The notes under the pieces were generated by a model, which saw only the letters and a program-made list of their open reading frames with translations, was not told where the DNA came from and ran no database searches. A stretch of 64,000 nucleotides of DNA from Muscardinus avellanarius (taxonomy: Eukaryota; Chordata; Mammalia; Rodentia; Gliridae), in the NCBI GenBank assembly GCA_963383645.1, contig OY726567.1, positions 70,944,997-71,008,996 of the forward strand, in the 5' to 3' direction. The number at the start of each line of letters is the position of its first letter. Positions within the stretch are counted from its first letter, which is position 1. Below are positions 20,555 through 30,827 of the stretch, in pieces. The translations under genes were made by a program, and so were the position numbers.

Positions 20555-20859
20555 TCCGGCATGGTGGCACAGGCCTGTAATCCTAGTGCATGGGAGACTG
20601 AGGCAGGAGGATTTCAAGTTTTGAGGCCAGCCTATCTCAAAAATTTTAAAAGTACTTGGGTGGGGGAGGGGCCAGTGGTAAAAGCCTGTAATTCCAGCAT
20701 TCGGGAGGCTAAGACAGGAGGATCTTGGTTCATGGACAGCCTCAGCTACTTAGTGAGGCCCTTTGCAACTCAATGAGACCGTGTTTCAAAATAAAGAATA
20801 AGAAAGAAGGCTGAGGGTGTAGCTCAGAGGTAGAATGTCCCTGGGTTCCATCCCCAGTA

Positions 20860-20903
<44 letters not shown>

Positions 20904-20965
20904 ATAGGGCTGGGGATGTAGTTCTCAGGCATAATACCCCTGGGTTCAATCCCCAGTACCAAAAA
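20555..20965 (+). mobile_element. Plus-strand B1-dID SINEs with (AAAT)n
   Basis: A B1 piece at 20555-20650, a full copy at 20665-20865, a tail expansion at 20866-20906 and an ID half at 20907-20965. Confidence 0.87.
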
Positions 20966-21418
20966 ACAAAACAATATGGAAGGGCCTAGGTATACAGCCT
21001 AAAGACCATAGATGTCCATGTGTAGGTTTCCATGACAACCAGACACTAGAACAAGCCATACTCATTGAAGGAGGATAGAAAAACCTCATGGTCTGTGCAT
21101 GCCACGGAGGACTACACAGCAGTGAAAAGGAACAGGAGGGATGTTCTTGGCCCCAGGAAGATCTCAGGCACAGCAGGTCAGAAGAAGGCAGCTCAGAGAG
21201 AGGGTAACCTGCATATCCCACTCGGGAAGAACAGGAGCAGGTAGCTCCATGCAGGGCTGAGGTCCCCGGGGGTGCGCCCAGTGCAGGAGGGGGGCTGAGG
21301 GCACAGGGAGCCTGCAGGGACTGGCAGCATTCCCTCTCTTGCCAGAACCAGGCACCTGGTATACACTGAGCTGCAGACACTCCCCAAATACGTGTCCTTC
21401 TCCAGTAATAGGTTTGTT
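20966..21418. other. Unique stretch
   Basis: GGAAAGGAACAGG-type text around 21110 (GGACTACACAGCAGTGAAAAGG) resembles an old L1 3'-end motif, but is too short to call. Confidence 0.4.
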
Positions 21419-21419
21419 T

Positions 21420-21464
<45 letters not shown>

Positions 21465-21660
21465 ACGCACACGCAGGAGGTGTAGCTGGGATGTCGAATG
21501 CCCCCGGGTTCCATCCCCAGACTCGAAAAAAAAAAAAAAGAGGGATCTCACCAAGTTGCTGAAGCCTCATTGAATTGTTGACACTAACTTCAAACCTATA
21601 ATCCTCCTGTCTCAGCCTGCCAAGTCCTGAGATTACAGGCATGTGTTGCTGTGTCCATCA
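21419..21660. repeat. (GT)n microsatellite, ID half and minus-strand B1 half
   Basis: (GT)n covers 21419-21474, a plus-strand ID half 21477-21524 with an A-tail, and an antisense B1 half 21541-21660. Confidence 0.82.
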
Positions 21661-21967
21661 GAAGCCAGGTTGTTAACTCAGCCCAGGGTTCCCTGAGGAC
21701 CGCACACCCCAGCCCTGTGTCTGACCCTGTCCCCAGGCCTAAGGGCTACACTATGGCCACACAGAAAGTAGTCCCAGCACCTCACTGCAGCTGCCCACAG
21801 TGCCTCAGCCCTGTGGCTCTGGGAGCCCGCTCCACGTCTGTGGGCCATGGTCTTGGGAGGAGGAGCTCATGGCTACGAGGCCACCTGGACACCAGAGATG
21901 GCAGGAGGAGTCCAGGGGAGGGGCAAGAACTCGGGGCTGGGTGTGGAGGAGGTCAGGAGCCCATGGG

Positions 21968-22290
21968 GCACACAGTAGGCGCTCAATTTGACCGCATAGA
22001 TGCACACAGTAGGCATTCGATCTGATGGCGTAAGTGCACACAGTAGGTGCTCAATCTGATCACATAGGTGCACACAGTAAGCGCTCAATCTGATTCATAG
22101 GCGCACACGATAGGCGCTCAATCTGACTGTATAGGTGCACATGGTAGATGCTAGATCTGACTGTGTAGGTGCACACAGTAGGTGCCCAATCGTACTGTGT
22201 AGATGCACACGGTAGGCCCTCAATCTGACCGCGTAGGTGCACACAGTAGGCGCTCAATCTCACTGTGTAGGTGCACACAGTAGGTGCTTA
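21968..22290. repeat. 34-bp minisatellite, 10 units
   Basis: GCACACAGTAGG or a variant starts at 21968, 22002, 22036, 22070, 22103, 22137, 22171, 22205, 22239 and 22273: spacing 34 bp with one 33-bp step. The unit (GCACACAGTAGGCGCTCAAT plus about 14 bp) looks like the 3' tail of L2 or MIR that has been tandemly amplified. It codes nothing. Unlike a CRISPR it has no distinct spacers. Confidence 0.94.
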
Positions 22291-22735
22291 GCTTGTCTGC
22301 CTCCACACACCAGCCCTGGCACCAGCAGAGCTGGGCTTGTGGGGTGAGGTCAGGGTTTCAGATGTGCTGCAGAGGTCAGAGGGACGAGAGCCGTCGTCCT
22401 GTGAATCTGAGCCAGGGAGATGTGCGGGTGGGGACTGTGCGGGGTCACTGCTGTCAAATGGAGCTCAAATGGGTGCCGTGTCTCTGTTCATCTGCGTAGG
22501 CTCCGTGCCAGGGCACTGCAGACGGAGCCACTCTAACCTACACTTGGTCCTCAGTGTCTGGAGGCCATGGTCAAGCAGGGCAGGCGGCTCCTCCTGAGGC
22601 CGCCTCTGTGGCTGTGGCACCGCTGCTCGCTGCGTCCCCTGGGGTCGTCCCTCTGTCAGTGTGCGTCCAAGCCTCCTCTTCTTGTAAGGACCCTGGGCAA
22701 TGGGATCAGGGACACCCAGTGACCTCATTTCACCT
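22291..22735. other. Unique stretch
   Basis: No gene or repeat recognised. Confidence 0.5.
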
Positions 22736-22845
22736 TGCAATTGACCCTCTTATCTGAAGATAAGGTTTCAGTTACCCACAGTCAACTACAGTCCGAAAAA
22801 TCAAATGGAAAATTCCAAAATAAGCAACTCATAACTTGTGTGTAT

Positions 22846-23071
22846 TTGTGTGGGGTACTGGGGACTGAACCCAAGGGCATCCTACCTCTGAGCCCTCCCT
22901 CCCCCGATACACACACACAGCTCTTTGTTTTTCGTTTTTTCTAAACAGGGTCTCAGGAGGTTGCCAAGAGTCTCACAGCATTGCTGAAACTACCCTTGAG
23001 CCTACAATCCTCTTGTCTCAGCCTCCCAAGTACTGGGATTACAGGTGTATGCACCACCACATCCGGCTAAC
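22846..23071 (-). mobile_element. Minus-strand B1-dID SINE within Tigger1
   Basis: A complete ID plus B1 antisense copy. The flanking CAACTCATAACTT and CAATTCATGACTT are a probable diverged target-site duplication. Confidence 0.85.
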
Positions 23072-23086
23072 AATTCATGACTTTTA

Positions 23087-23097
23087 TTTATTTATTT

Positions 23098-23129
<32 letters not shown>

Positions 23130-23321
23130 TTTGGTGGTACTGGGGTTACTGGAAGCCCTTCTACCTCCGGGCTACACTCCCAGACCTATTTTTACATTTT
23201 TTTAAATTTGGAAACAGGGTCTCCTAAGCCAGCACGTGCGGCTGGCTTCGAACCTGCGCGATCCTCCTGTCTCTGCCTCCCAAGCTTGGGGATTACAAGC
23301 GTGCGCCACCACGGCCGGCCT
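23087..23321 (-). mobile_element. Second minus-strand B1-dID SINE within Tigger1
   Basis: Begins with an expanded (TTTA)n tail, then the CTTCTACCTCCGGGCTACAC ID variant and a B1 body. A perfect 15-bp duplication AATTCATGACTTTTA flanks it at 23072-23086 and 23322-23336. Confidence 0.93.
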
Positions 23322-23605
23322 AATTCATGACTTTTAAATGGCAAGCCATTCTGAGGATTGTGGTAAAATTGTTTGCCCTCCTGCTCCACATTGCCCAGGC
23401 CATAAACTGCCCCTTTGTCCAGAGTATCCACATTGTATATGCTACCCTCCCATCAGCCACTTAGCCATCTTGGTTATGAAATTGATTGTCGTGGTACTAT
23501 GATGCTTGTGTTCAGGTAACCCTTATTTTTCTTAATAGTGGCCCCAAAGCATAAGAGTAGTGATGCCAGTGATTCAAACATGCCAAAGAGAAATTATAAA
23601 GTGTG

Positions 23606-23606
<1 letters not shown>

Positions 23607-23648
<42 letters not shown>
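23607..23648. repeat. (GT)n microsatellite
   Basis: About 20 GT units between Tigger1 and the next SINE. Confidence 0.95.
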
Positions 23649-24059
23649 ACTAGGGATTGAACCCAGAGGTATTCTACCTCTGAGCTACACCCCCAGCCCT
23701 ATTTTTTAAATTTTGATTATGAAACCACTAGGTTGATGAGAGTCTCACTACTTGCTGAGACTGTCCTCGAACCTGTTATCCTCCTGTCTCAGCCTCCCAA
23801 GTACTAGGATTACAGGCATGTGCCACCATACCCAGCTTAAAGTGTGTTCTTTAGAGCCAGGTGTGGTGGTGCATGCTTGTAATCCCAGCATTTGGGAGGC
23901 TGAGACAGGAGGATAGCAGTTTGGCGACAGCTTCAGCTACTTAGTGAGGACCTTTGCAACTCAGTGAGACCCTGCTTCAAAATAAAGAATAAACAATAGG
24001 GCTGGGCATGTAGCTCAGAGATAGAATGCCCCTGGGTTCTACCCCTGGTACTGCAAAAA

Positions 24060-24094
<35 letters not shown>

Positions 24095-24098
24095 ATGT
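23649..24098. mobile_element. Minus-strand and plus-strand B1-dID SINEs, head to head
   Basis: An antisense copy at 23649-23838 and a sense copy at 23853-24056, with an (AAAT)n tail to 24098. Confidence 0.9.
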
Positions 24099-24151
24099 GT
24101 TCTTTAAAAGTGAAAATGAGCCAGGTGTGGTAGGCAAGCCTGTGATCCCAG

Positions 24152-24456
24152 TGTTAAGTAAAATAAAAAATATGTGAGTATGGCAGAGTGTGAAAAACAC
24201 GAGGGAAGTCCGGTACACGTGGCATGTAAAGGTTTAATTGCACGGCTCTCCCGGGGATCAGGGTGAGGCACTGTGGGGCCCGCGCACCTGTCCGAAGCTA
24301 GAGGAGGCGGGCTCTCCTTTTCAAGGTATGCATCTCGCGAGAGGAGGGTTTACTCGCGGGAACGCCCAATTCTCGCGAGGGTTTCGGGCCCCCCCCCACC
24401 GCCCATGCAGAGGTCATGTGACACAAAGTCACATGAGTGCAGGACCCAACTTATCA
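24152..24456 (-). repeat. 3' LTR of the provirus
   Basis: Matches the 5' LTR over its whole length. The sequence just before it on the minus strand (AAAAGTCCGGGA) would be a degenerate polypurine tract. Confidence 0.87.
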
Positions 24457-24998
24457 TCCCGGACTTTTGATGGTAGAGATAAGAGATGAGGATTGGACCC
24501 TCTAGCGACTTCCTGCTGTCAAGGGGAGTCATCAGGGGCCCAAGGCCGGGAGAAGTCGGAGTCCACAGGAAGGGGGGCAGGTGGATGCATAGCTGCAGTG
24601 CGAATTGGAGGTTACCCTGGACAGCTTAGTGATGTGCGCTTGAGGAGGCTTGAACAGGCGAGGGCTATTAAAGAAAAAAACAAATCGTGAGATTGAGCAG
24701 GCGACCAAAAAGGAGACTGGCTTACCCACTACCTGGAGAGCTATCCTGGGCTGGTAAGGAGGATGGAGGTTGAGGGATCCAGGAGCCGTCAGTCTTCAGC
24801 CAGGCTGAGTAGGGCCAGCGGCGGGGCCCGGTCTGGAAAGGTGTTCCCCCTGTGTTGAGGCACCTGAGGCTCATCCTTTTCCAAGGGCACTGTTCCAGTG
24901 GCCCTCCTGGCCACACGCTGGGCACAGTCTGATTGGTGGGCGTGGCTTCGCCCCACTTCAGGCAGGCTCCTGGAGGTAGTCGTTTTTGCAGTCCTCCA

Positions 24999-25013
24999 CC
25001 CCTAGGTGGCGCT
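24999..25013 (+). promoter_or_regulatory. CTCF-like motif inside the provirus
   Basis: CCCCTAGGTGGCGCT fits the core consensus CCASYAGRKGGCRSY at 14 of 15 positions. Binding is not shown by sequence alone. Confidence 0.4.
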
Positions 25014-25534
25014 CCAGAGGAATGAGCTGTCACCACCAGCCAAAGGGCAGCTACCAGGGATATGCCTTTTGGCAAAGTCAGAGTGTAAGCTCCATCTCCG
25101 CCTGTTTCTCTCTGGAATTAAAACTTTAGATGTCATGTTAAGGTTCTGTCAGCTGCGACGGACCTACACTCACACACACAGAGCGTGTCCCGGGGCGGGT
25201 GCCCGGCAAGAATGGCAATGCAGACTCCCCATCGGCGGCCAGAGGATGTCATCCCGGCCTGCTGTCCCCGACCCCAGCGTTTCCCGCAGCACCTAGGGCG
25301 CACCTGAGCGGGCAGGAAAGGGAGCCAGAAGCCGAGCACGTTTAGGACTGTGCAGAACCGGCCGGGCAGCCGCCCAGCAAAATTGCAGTCTGGTGTGGGC
25401 CAAGATGGCGACTGTGACGTCACCAGACAGCGACTATGCGCCATCACAAAATGGCGGCTGGCGGGAAAATAAATGGCAGCTGATGGGAGAGAGCATTTGG
25501 AGGGATACCAGACTGCTTATAAAAGTTCCTAACT

Positions 25535-26031
25535 TTAGAATAGTACTACACTGTTTCAATTATTGTAGCTTTATATGGTTTGAAATCAGAAAATATATAT
25601 CTTCTAGCTTTGTTCTATTTCAAGATCGTTTTGGGTATCTAGAGTCCATATTCCATATTAGGATAGAGTTTTTTTTCTGAAAAATAAATATATAAATATA
25701 TGATAGTTTCACCTAAAAAAAACAGAAAAAAAATATTCTCTGGTAAGAAAGAAAGTAAAAAGAAATATTGAAATGTTATCTTTAAGTCATCAAAAGCTTG
25801 GTATCAGACAAATGAAACTGTTATGTGAGATTATCATTTTTAATTTTGGATAAATTGCTATAATACTAGATGTCAACCACTAAGCCAAGCATGGGAGGGA
25901 GGGATGGGGAGAGAATGGGGTGTGGATCGGGTGGGGGCTGAATGGGCGATGTGTGCATGTATGTCTACAAAAGTTTGTATCCCACTATGATGTATGAATA
26001 CAGTGCACCAATAAAAAAATAAAATAAAAAA
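25535..26031 (+). mobile_element. 5'-truncated second copy of the chimeric L1-type element
   Basis: Follows the element at 15613-18971 from about 18266 to its poly-A tail: antisense ORF2 fragment, the same junction with an A/T-rich run, then the G-rich 3' UTR and CACCAATAAA tail. It lacks the SINE found in the first copy. A perfect 16-bp duplication, ATAAAAGTTCCTAACT, flanks it (25519-25534 and 26032-26047), so it was retrotransposed into the provirus as one unit. Confidence 0.9.
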
Positions 26032-27013
26032 ATAAAAGTTCCTAACTATTCCTGGGCCACCACAACCCATTTCCCAACTCGTATTAAGGCCAGACAGGCG
26101 CTCAGGGCATCTGCTAGTTTAAAGGTTCGACTCCCCATAATTGGTTCGCGGGCGGAAGCGAAGAACAGGAAATGGGCGTCCCCGATTTCCCTGCTCAATC
26201 ATTCGGAAACAGAGGTTAAGAGATCGGGAAGGACGTCTCCATCCCTTCTCAAAACCGGAGGATGACCTGGTCATCCGGAGGGTGGTCCCAGTGGACTGGG
26301 GGACAGTGGGTCACCAAGCGCTTGGATTTCGGGGCCCCAGTGGACCGGAAGACCCATGTCCGGAGTCCGCTAACCAAGGGAAGGAGACAGCTTACCGGAG
26401 TGAAGCATTGACGGCCTGGCGGCTGGCTCAGGTGAGATCAAACGGTGGCGCACAGGCGGTATGGCTTGCTGGGCCTGCGGCGTGGAAACAAAATGGCTTC
26501 TAGGAGCACGCCAGATGCTGAGGCTGGGCCCCGAGGAGCACCGCCAGTGAGCCCGCCTCAGGGCGGGCAGAACAGAGCGGCGACAGCCAGCGAAGCTCTG
26601 CCTGGCGCGGGTGGCAGTGGCGGATGCTGGGGCCGGCTGTGCGCTGCCCAATGAGCCTGGCTTGGGGCAGGCGGGGCGAACCGGCCAGAGGTCTCGGCGG
26701 TGACCGGAGCGCCAAGCTGGAACGGCAGTTTTAGGAGGTCCAAGCGGCAGGCAGTGGTCCTGGCCCGCGCAGGAAGTTGCCGGGCAGAGCCGGCGCCAGC
26801 ATCACCCAAGGAGCCTGGCTCGGGGCGGGTGGGCAGCCAGCAGAGTCTGCACAACCTGGTGGTGGTGGCCCCAGCGGCCACGGCGGGAGCACCTGCAAGC
26901 GGAGAGTTGCTGTGGGACCTCACAGTCAAGCTGCTGGTGGGTCAGAGAGTCCGGGGCTCAAAAAGAGAGTAAAAATAAAAAGAGAAAAGAGAAAAAAAAA
27001 GAGATAAAAAAGG

Positions 27014-27031
27014 TCCCGGGTTTCGGCACCA
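27014..27031 (-). other. tRNA-Phe primer-binding site
   Basis: All 18 bases next to the 5' LTR (2 bp apart) are complementary to the 3' end of tRNA-Phe including CCA, as known for F-type endogenous retroviruses. An A/T-rich stretch follows on the minus strand. Confidence 0.88.
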
Positions 27032-27033
27032 AA

Positions 27034-27336
27034 TGTTACATAAAATAAAAAATATGTGAGTACAGCGGAGTGTGAAAAACACGAGAGAGGTCCGGTACAC
27101 GTGGCATGTGAAGTTTTAATTGCACGGCTCTCCCGGGGATCAGGGCGAGGCACCGTGGGGCCCACGCACCTGTCCGAAGCTAGAGGAGGCAGGCTCTCCT
27201 TTTCAAGGTATGCATCTCGAGAGATGGGGGGTTTTACTCGCAGGAACACCCAATTCTCGCGGGGGTTTCGTCCCCCCCTTGCCCGTGCAGAGGTCATGTG
27301 ACGCAAAGTCACTCGAGCGCAGGACCCAACTTATCA
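27034..27336 (-). repeat. 5' LTR of the provirus
   Basis: On the minus strand it runs from TGATAAGTTGGG to TATGTAACA. A TTAAAACTT A/T-rich box in its second half may serve as TATA or polyadenylation element (inference). Confidence 0.88.
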
Positions 27337-27485
27337 CCCAGTACTTGGGGGCTGAGACAGACGGGAGGATTAGAGTTTCAAGGCCATCAGTGACAATTTA
27401 GTGACCCCATTTCAACACACAAAAATAAAAAGGGCTGGGAGCATATCTTGGAGGTAGGATGTCCCTGGGTTTAATTCCCCAGAAC

Positions 27486-27714
27486 CAAAAAAAAAAAAGT
27501 AAAAATGTGAAAGCTTTTGCCTTAATAAGAAAACAAATTATATGCTGAAGTTACATAGCTCTTTTGAGAGAGCAAAAGACCACACTCACATAACTTCTAC
27601 AATAGTATGTTGTTATAATTGTTCTATTTTATTATTGGTTATCTTTTACTGTGCCTGAAATTAAACTCTATCATAGGCATATGTGTGTAGGGAATAAATA
27701 AATAAAAATACTAT
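27486..27714. other. Unique AT-rich stretch
   Basis: Nothing recognised. Confidence 0.4.
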
Positions 27715-27835
27715 GAGCCAGGTGCAGTGGCACACGCCTGTAATCTCAGTACTTGAAAGGCTGAAGCAGGAGGGTCACAGGTTCAAGGCAAGACCCTCCG
27801 TAACTTGACAAGACCTTGTTTCAAAATAAAAAATA

Positions 27836-27882
<47 letters not shown>

Positions 27883-28345
27883 GCTGGGGATTAAACCCAG
27901 GGACATCTATCCCAGAGCTACACCCCAGATCTACTTTTTCATTTTGAAACAGGGTTTTTTATGAGGTTGATGGAGTCTCACTACTTGCTGAAGCTGTCCT
28001 CAAACCTGCGACCTTCCTGTCCGAACCTCCCAAGTACTAGGATTACAGGAGTGAGCCACCACGCCCTGCTTCTGCTTCCAAATAAATTTTTACAAAAGGG
28101 TTGGGGAGCCGGGTGTGGTGGCGCATGCTTATAATCCCAGCACGGGTTCAACGCCAGCCTCGGCTACTGAGTGAGGCTCTCAGCAACTTAGTGAGACCCT
28201 GTTTCCAAATAAAGTATAAAAAATAGGTCAGGGAGTATAGCCCGGAGGTAGAAAACTTCTGTACCTCAGGAAAAAAGGGGGGGGGGGTCGGGGAGTGTAA
28301 CTCAGAGGTAGAACACCCCTGGGTGCAATCCACATTACCATGTGT
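27715..28345. mobile_element. SINE cluster around a (GT)n repeat
   Basis: A plus-strand B1 at 27715-27832, (GT)n at 27836-27880, a minus-strand ID plus B1 at 27881-28072, a plus-strand B1-dID at 28105-28265, a poly-G run near 28278 and an ID half at 28287-28342. Confidence 0.85.
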
Positions 28346-28958
28346 TCATACATACACATGCACGCACAGAGTACATATAGGGTTGTGTGCACAGTACGTC
28401 TGTATGTCACAGGGTTCAATTTCAGGAACCCCCTGGGGGTCTTAGGATGCATCCTCTACAGATAAGGGAGGCTCTTGTAATTCCCTCCTCACAGGCCCTA
28501 TTTCCATTCAGCATATGAATTTCAAGATACACATCTGATCCCATAACGGTCACTATGTCGGGACAGGGGGCAGAGGTGGGCCAAGGGGGCTCAAGCTGCG
28601 TCTTCCATCCCACATGTTCTTCCAGAACATTCTGCGTCATGAAGCAAGACCAAGAACCCTCCTCTTGAACCTGGACAGACCTCAACGACTTCCTCAACGA
28701 AAGCTGAAGTAACTTCCAAGGTAGGAAATGCCAGCCCTCTGCCTGTTCTCCTGGGATTTTTGCACTCGGGATCAGCCGCCATGCTAGGAGGAAGCCCAAG
28801 CAGCTGGTGGAAAGGCCACCTGGGGAGGAACCAGGCCTCACAGCGTGAGCGTGAGCTGCTTCATGTGGACCCTCTGGCTACCCATAGTCGCCCTTCAGAG
28901 CCCCGCCCAAATCACACTTTTGTTCAAGGGTGCAGTGAGTGTTTGTTTGTTTGTTTGT
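28346..28958. other. Unassigned stretch, possibly an ancient LTR relic
   Basis: Text around 28550-28850 has the feel of an old MaLR-type LTR, but no family could be assigned. No gene recognised. A (GTTT)n run follows at 28941-28966. Confidence 0.35.
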
Positions 28959-29380
28959 TTGTTTTTGCACTACTGGGGATGGAACCCAGGGGCATTCTAC
29001 CTCCGAGCTACGCTCTCAGCCCTATTTTTTTTTTATTTTTTATTTTGAAACAGGGTCCCACTGAGTTGCAAAGGGCCTCACTAAGTAGCTGAGGCTGTCC
29101 TCGAACCGAGATCCTCCTGTCTCAGCCTCCCGAATGCTGGGATTACAAGGGTGCGGCACCACGCCCAGCTTTTGTTGTTTTGTTTTAACGCTAAGGATCA
29201 AACCCATGGGTATTCTACCTCCAAGCTACACCTCCGGCCCTGTTTTATTTTTTGTTTTGAGACAAGGTCTCACTAAGTGGCTGAGGGTCTAAGTGGCTGA
29301 GGCTGGCCTCCAACCTGCAATCCTCCTGTCTCAGCTTCTCAAATACTAAGATTACAGGTATGCATCTCTGTGTCTGGCTT
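28959..29380 (-). mobile_element. Two minus-strand B1-dID SINEs
   Basis: Copies at 28965-29170 and 29185-29380, each with the ID half leading. Confidence 0.9.
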
Positions 29381-29759
29381 CTTGTTTTAACTCATAGGCT
29401 TGGGGTGGGCTGTTCCATAGCAATTATAGGTGTTGTTACAGTAGCCCCAGGAAACTCTGAGACCCCGGGCCCCCACTTGACCCCTGGGAGGCAGCAGGGG
29501 GACAGAGCTGCCACTGAACACCACTCGGGTCCCTGCGATCCCAGCTGGCCTGCAGAGATACTGGCGCAGAAAGGCCTGGTCCCCCAGCCTCAGAGCCTCA
29601 GTGCGCAGGCAGGCCCAGGAGGTCCCCTTTCCCACCCCCATCAGAGACTCAGCAGCAGCCGCTGCCGTCTGCACATCTGCTGGATGGCACCAGCTGTTTC
29701 CCGTGGCAGATATGCAGGTTAAGCCCCTGCTGTGTGCTGAGAAGAGCGTTCATGCTCTG
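29381..29759. other. Unique stretch
   Basis: No gene or repeat recognised. Confidence 0.45.
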
Positions 29760-30032
29760 GAACATGGCCATAGGCAAACTTCTACTCACCCTTCAAAGCC
29801 CAGCTCCAGACAGCTTCCCTGCCTCCAGCCCCAGAGAGAGAGTGACAAGCTAGCCAGCTTGCATGACCTAAGGCCCTTATTTAAATAAGTTCTCTTATTT
29901 ATTCCCCACAGATCTCTAAAGAGAAAATGGTGGGACATCCTGAGCACCTGAGAGCTTAGCTGGTCTCTGTGCCCCAGGGTCTTACGCACAGCAGGTGCCC
30001 AGCCAGTGTTTGCAGGATGAATGAACGAACGT
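29760..30032 (+). mobile_element. L2 LINE 3' end
   Basis: Contains CTACTCACCCTTCAAAGCCC, GCTTCCCTGCCTCC, CTTACGCACAGCAGGTGCCC and GGATGAATGAACGAAC. These are successive signatures of the L2 3' region and its GAATGAATGAA end. Confidence 0.7.
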
Positions 30033-30297
30033 GCTTTGGCCTGGTGGGTTCAGTCCAGGATTGAGCTGAGCCTGAGCTTGCTTTTTGGGAACGCAAGCCA
30101 GGGCTCACTGGGCTGGTACCTGACTGTGAGCACCCTTTGGCCACCTTTCCTCCCAAGTGGGAATTCAGGGGTTCTTCCTGGAGGAGGAGATGCCTGAGGA
30201 CTCTCTTTGACACACAGAGAAGTGACCCCACTCAAGAGGAGGAAGGAAGATCCTTCCAGAGAGAGTGAGGCTGTGATATACAAAACCAGAGGCTGAA

Positions 30298-30827
30298 AGC
30301 CGGGCATGGTGGCGCACGCTTGTGATCCCAGCATTTGGGAGGCTGAGACAGGAGGATCGCGGTTCACGGACAGCCTCAGCTACTTAGTGAGGCCAGCCTT
30401 AGCAACTAAGGGAGACCCCCAGAAACTTAGCGAGACCTCAGCAACTTAGGGAGATCCTATTTCATCCTGATTATTTCAAAATTAAAAAAATAAAGTCGTG
30501 TTGAGGGTGTGGCTCAGAGGTAGAATGCCCTTGGGCTCAATCCCCAGTACCAAAAAAAAAAAAAAAAAAAAACCAAGAAGTTAGCCAGACTGTGGGATGC
30601 ACCTATAATCCCAATATCCAGTACTTGGGAGACTGAAACAGGAGGATCACAGATTCGAGGCCACCTAAGCAACATAGCAAGACCCTTGTGTGTTGTTGTC
30701 GCTGTTGTCTGTTGTTGTGTCTTGTTGTTGTTGTTTGCGGTACTGGGAATGGTACCCAGGGGTATTCTACCTCAGACCTACACCCCCTGCCCTATTTTTT
30801 ATTCTTTATTTTGAAACAGGGTCTCAC
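30298..30827. mobile_element. SINE cluster with (TTG)n
   Basis: A plus-strand B1-dID (30298-30571 with A-tail), a further plus-strand B1 (30580-30690), (TTG)n at 30691-30737 and the ID half of a minus-strand SINE that continues after the solo LTR (31169-31245). Positions 30033-30297 hold nothing recognised. Confidence 0.85.

Larger units (their letters stand above)
22736..23606 (+). mobile_element. Tigger1-like DNA transposon, 5' part, interrupted by two SINEs
   Basis: Pogo-superfamily (TcMar-Tigger) fossil. Segments 22736-22845, 23072-23086 and 23322-23606 follow the Tigger1 5' region in order: GATAAGGTTTCAGTTACCCAC, CTTTTAAATGGCAAGCC, CCCTTTGTCCAGAGTATCC and GTAACCCTTATTTTTCTTAAT. They then run into the start of the transposase frame (GGCCCCAAAGCATAAGAGTAG), whose initiator ATG is changed to GTG at about 23539. 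A (GT)n repeat replaces what follows. Ancient and inactive. Confidence 0.85.
24152..27336 (-). mobile_element. Small non-coding endogenous retrovirus (provirus), minus strand
   Basis: Two LTRs of about 304 bp (24152-24456 and 27034-27336) in the same orientation flank a 2.58-kb interior, with a 5-bp duplication CCCAG outside. TG..CA ends are present. The primer-binding site next to the right LTR fixes the minus orientation. Without the later L1-type insertion the provirus is only about 2.7 kb, and the interior shows no gag, protease, reverse-transcriptase or envelope motif in any frame. It is therefore a non-autonomous copy that needed proteins from elsewhere. LTR differences (about one in ten by eye, many at CpG) indicate an old insertion. 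Confidence 0.85.
24115..27485 (+). mobile_element. B1-dID SINE split by an endogenous retrovirus
   Basis: The SINE starts at about 24115 and is cut after GTGATCCCAG (24151). It resumes at 27337 with CCCAGTACTTGGG and ends in its ID half and A-tail near 27485. CCCAG is duplicated at 24147-24151 and 27337-27341, the target-site duplication of the provirus. Confidence 0.9.

Noticed and set aside
19754..20617. 287-codon minus-strand ORF
   Set aside because: Runs through SINE sequence and a candidate regulatory block; no domain signature.
21968..22290. Possible CRISPR-like array of 34-bp repeats
   Set aside because: Repeats are head-to-tail with no spacers, in a mammalian genome; it is a minisatellite.
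24457..27033. gag or pol genes inside the provirus
   Set aside because: No zinc knuckle, protease or reverse-transcriptase motif in any frame; ORFs are short and GC-driven.
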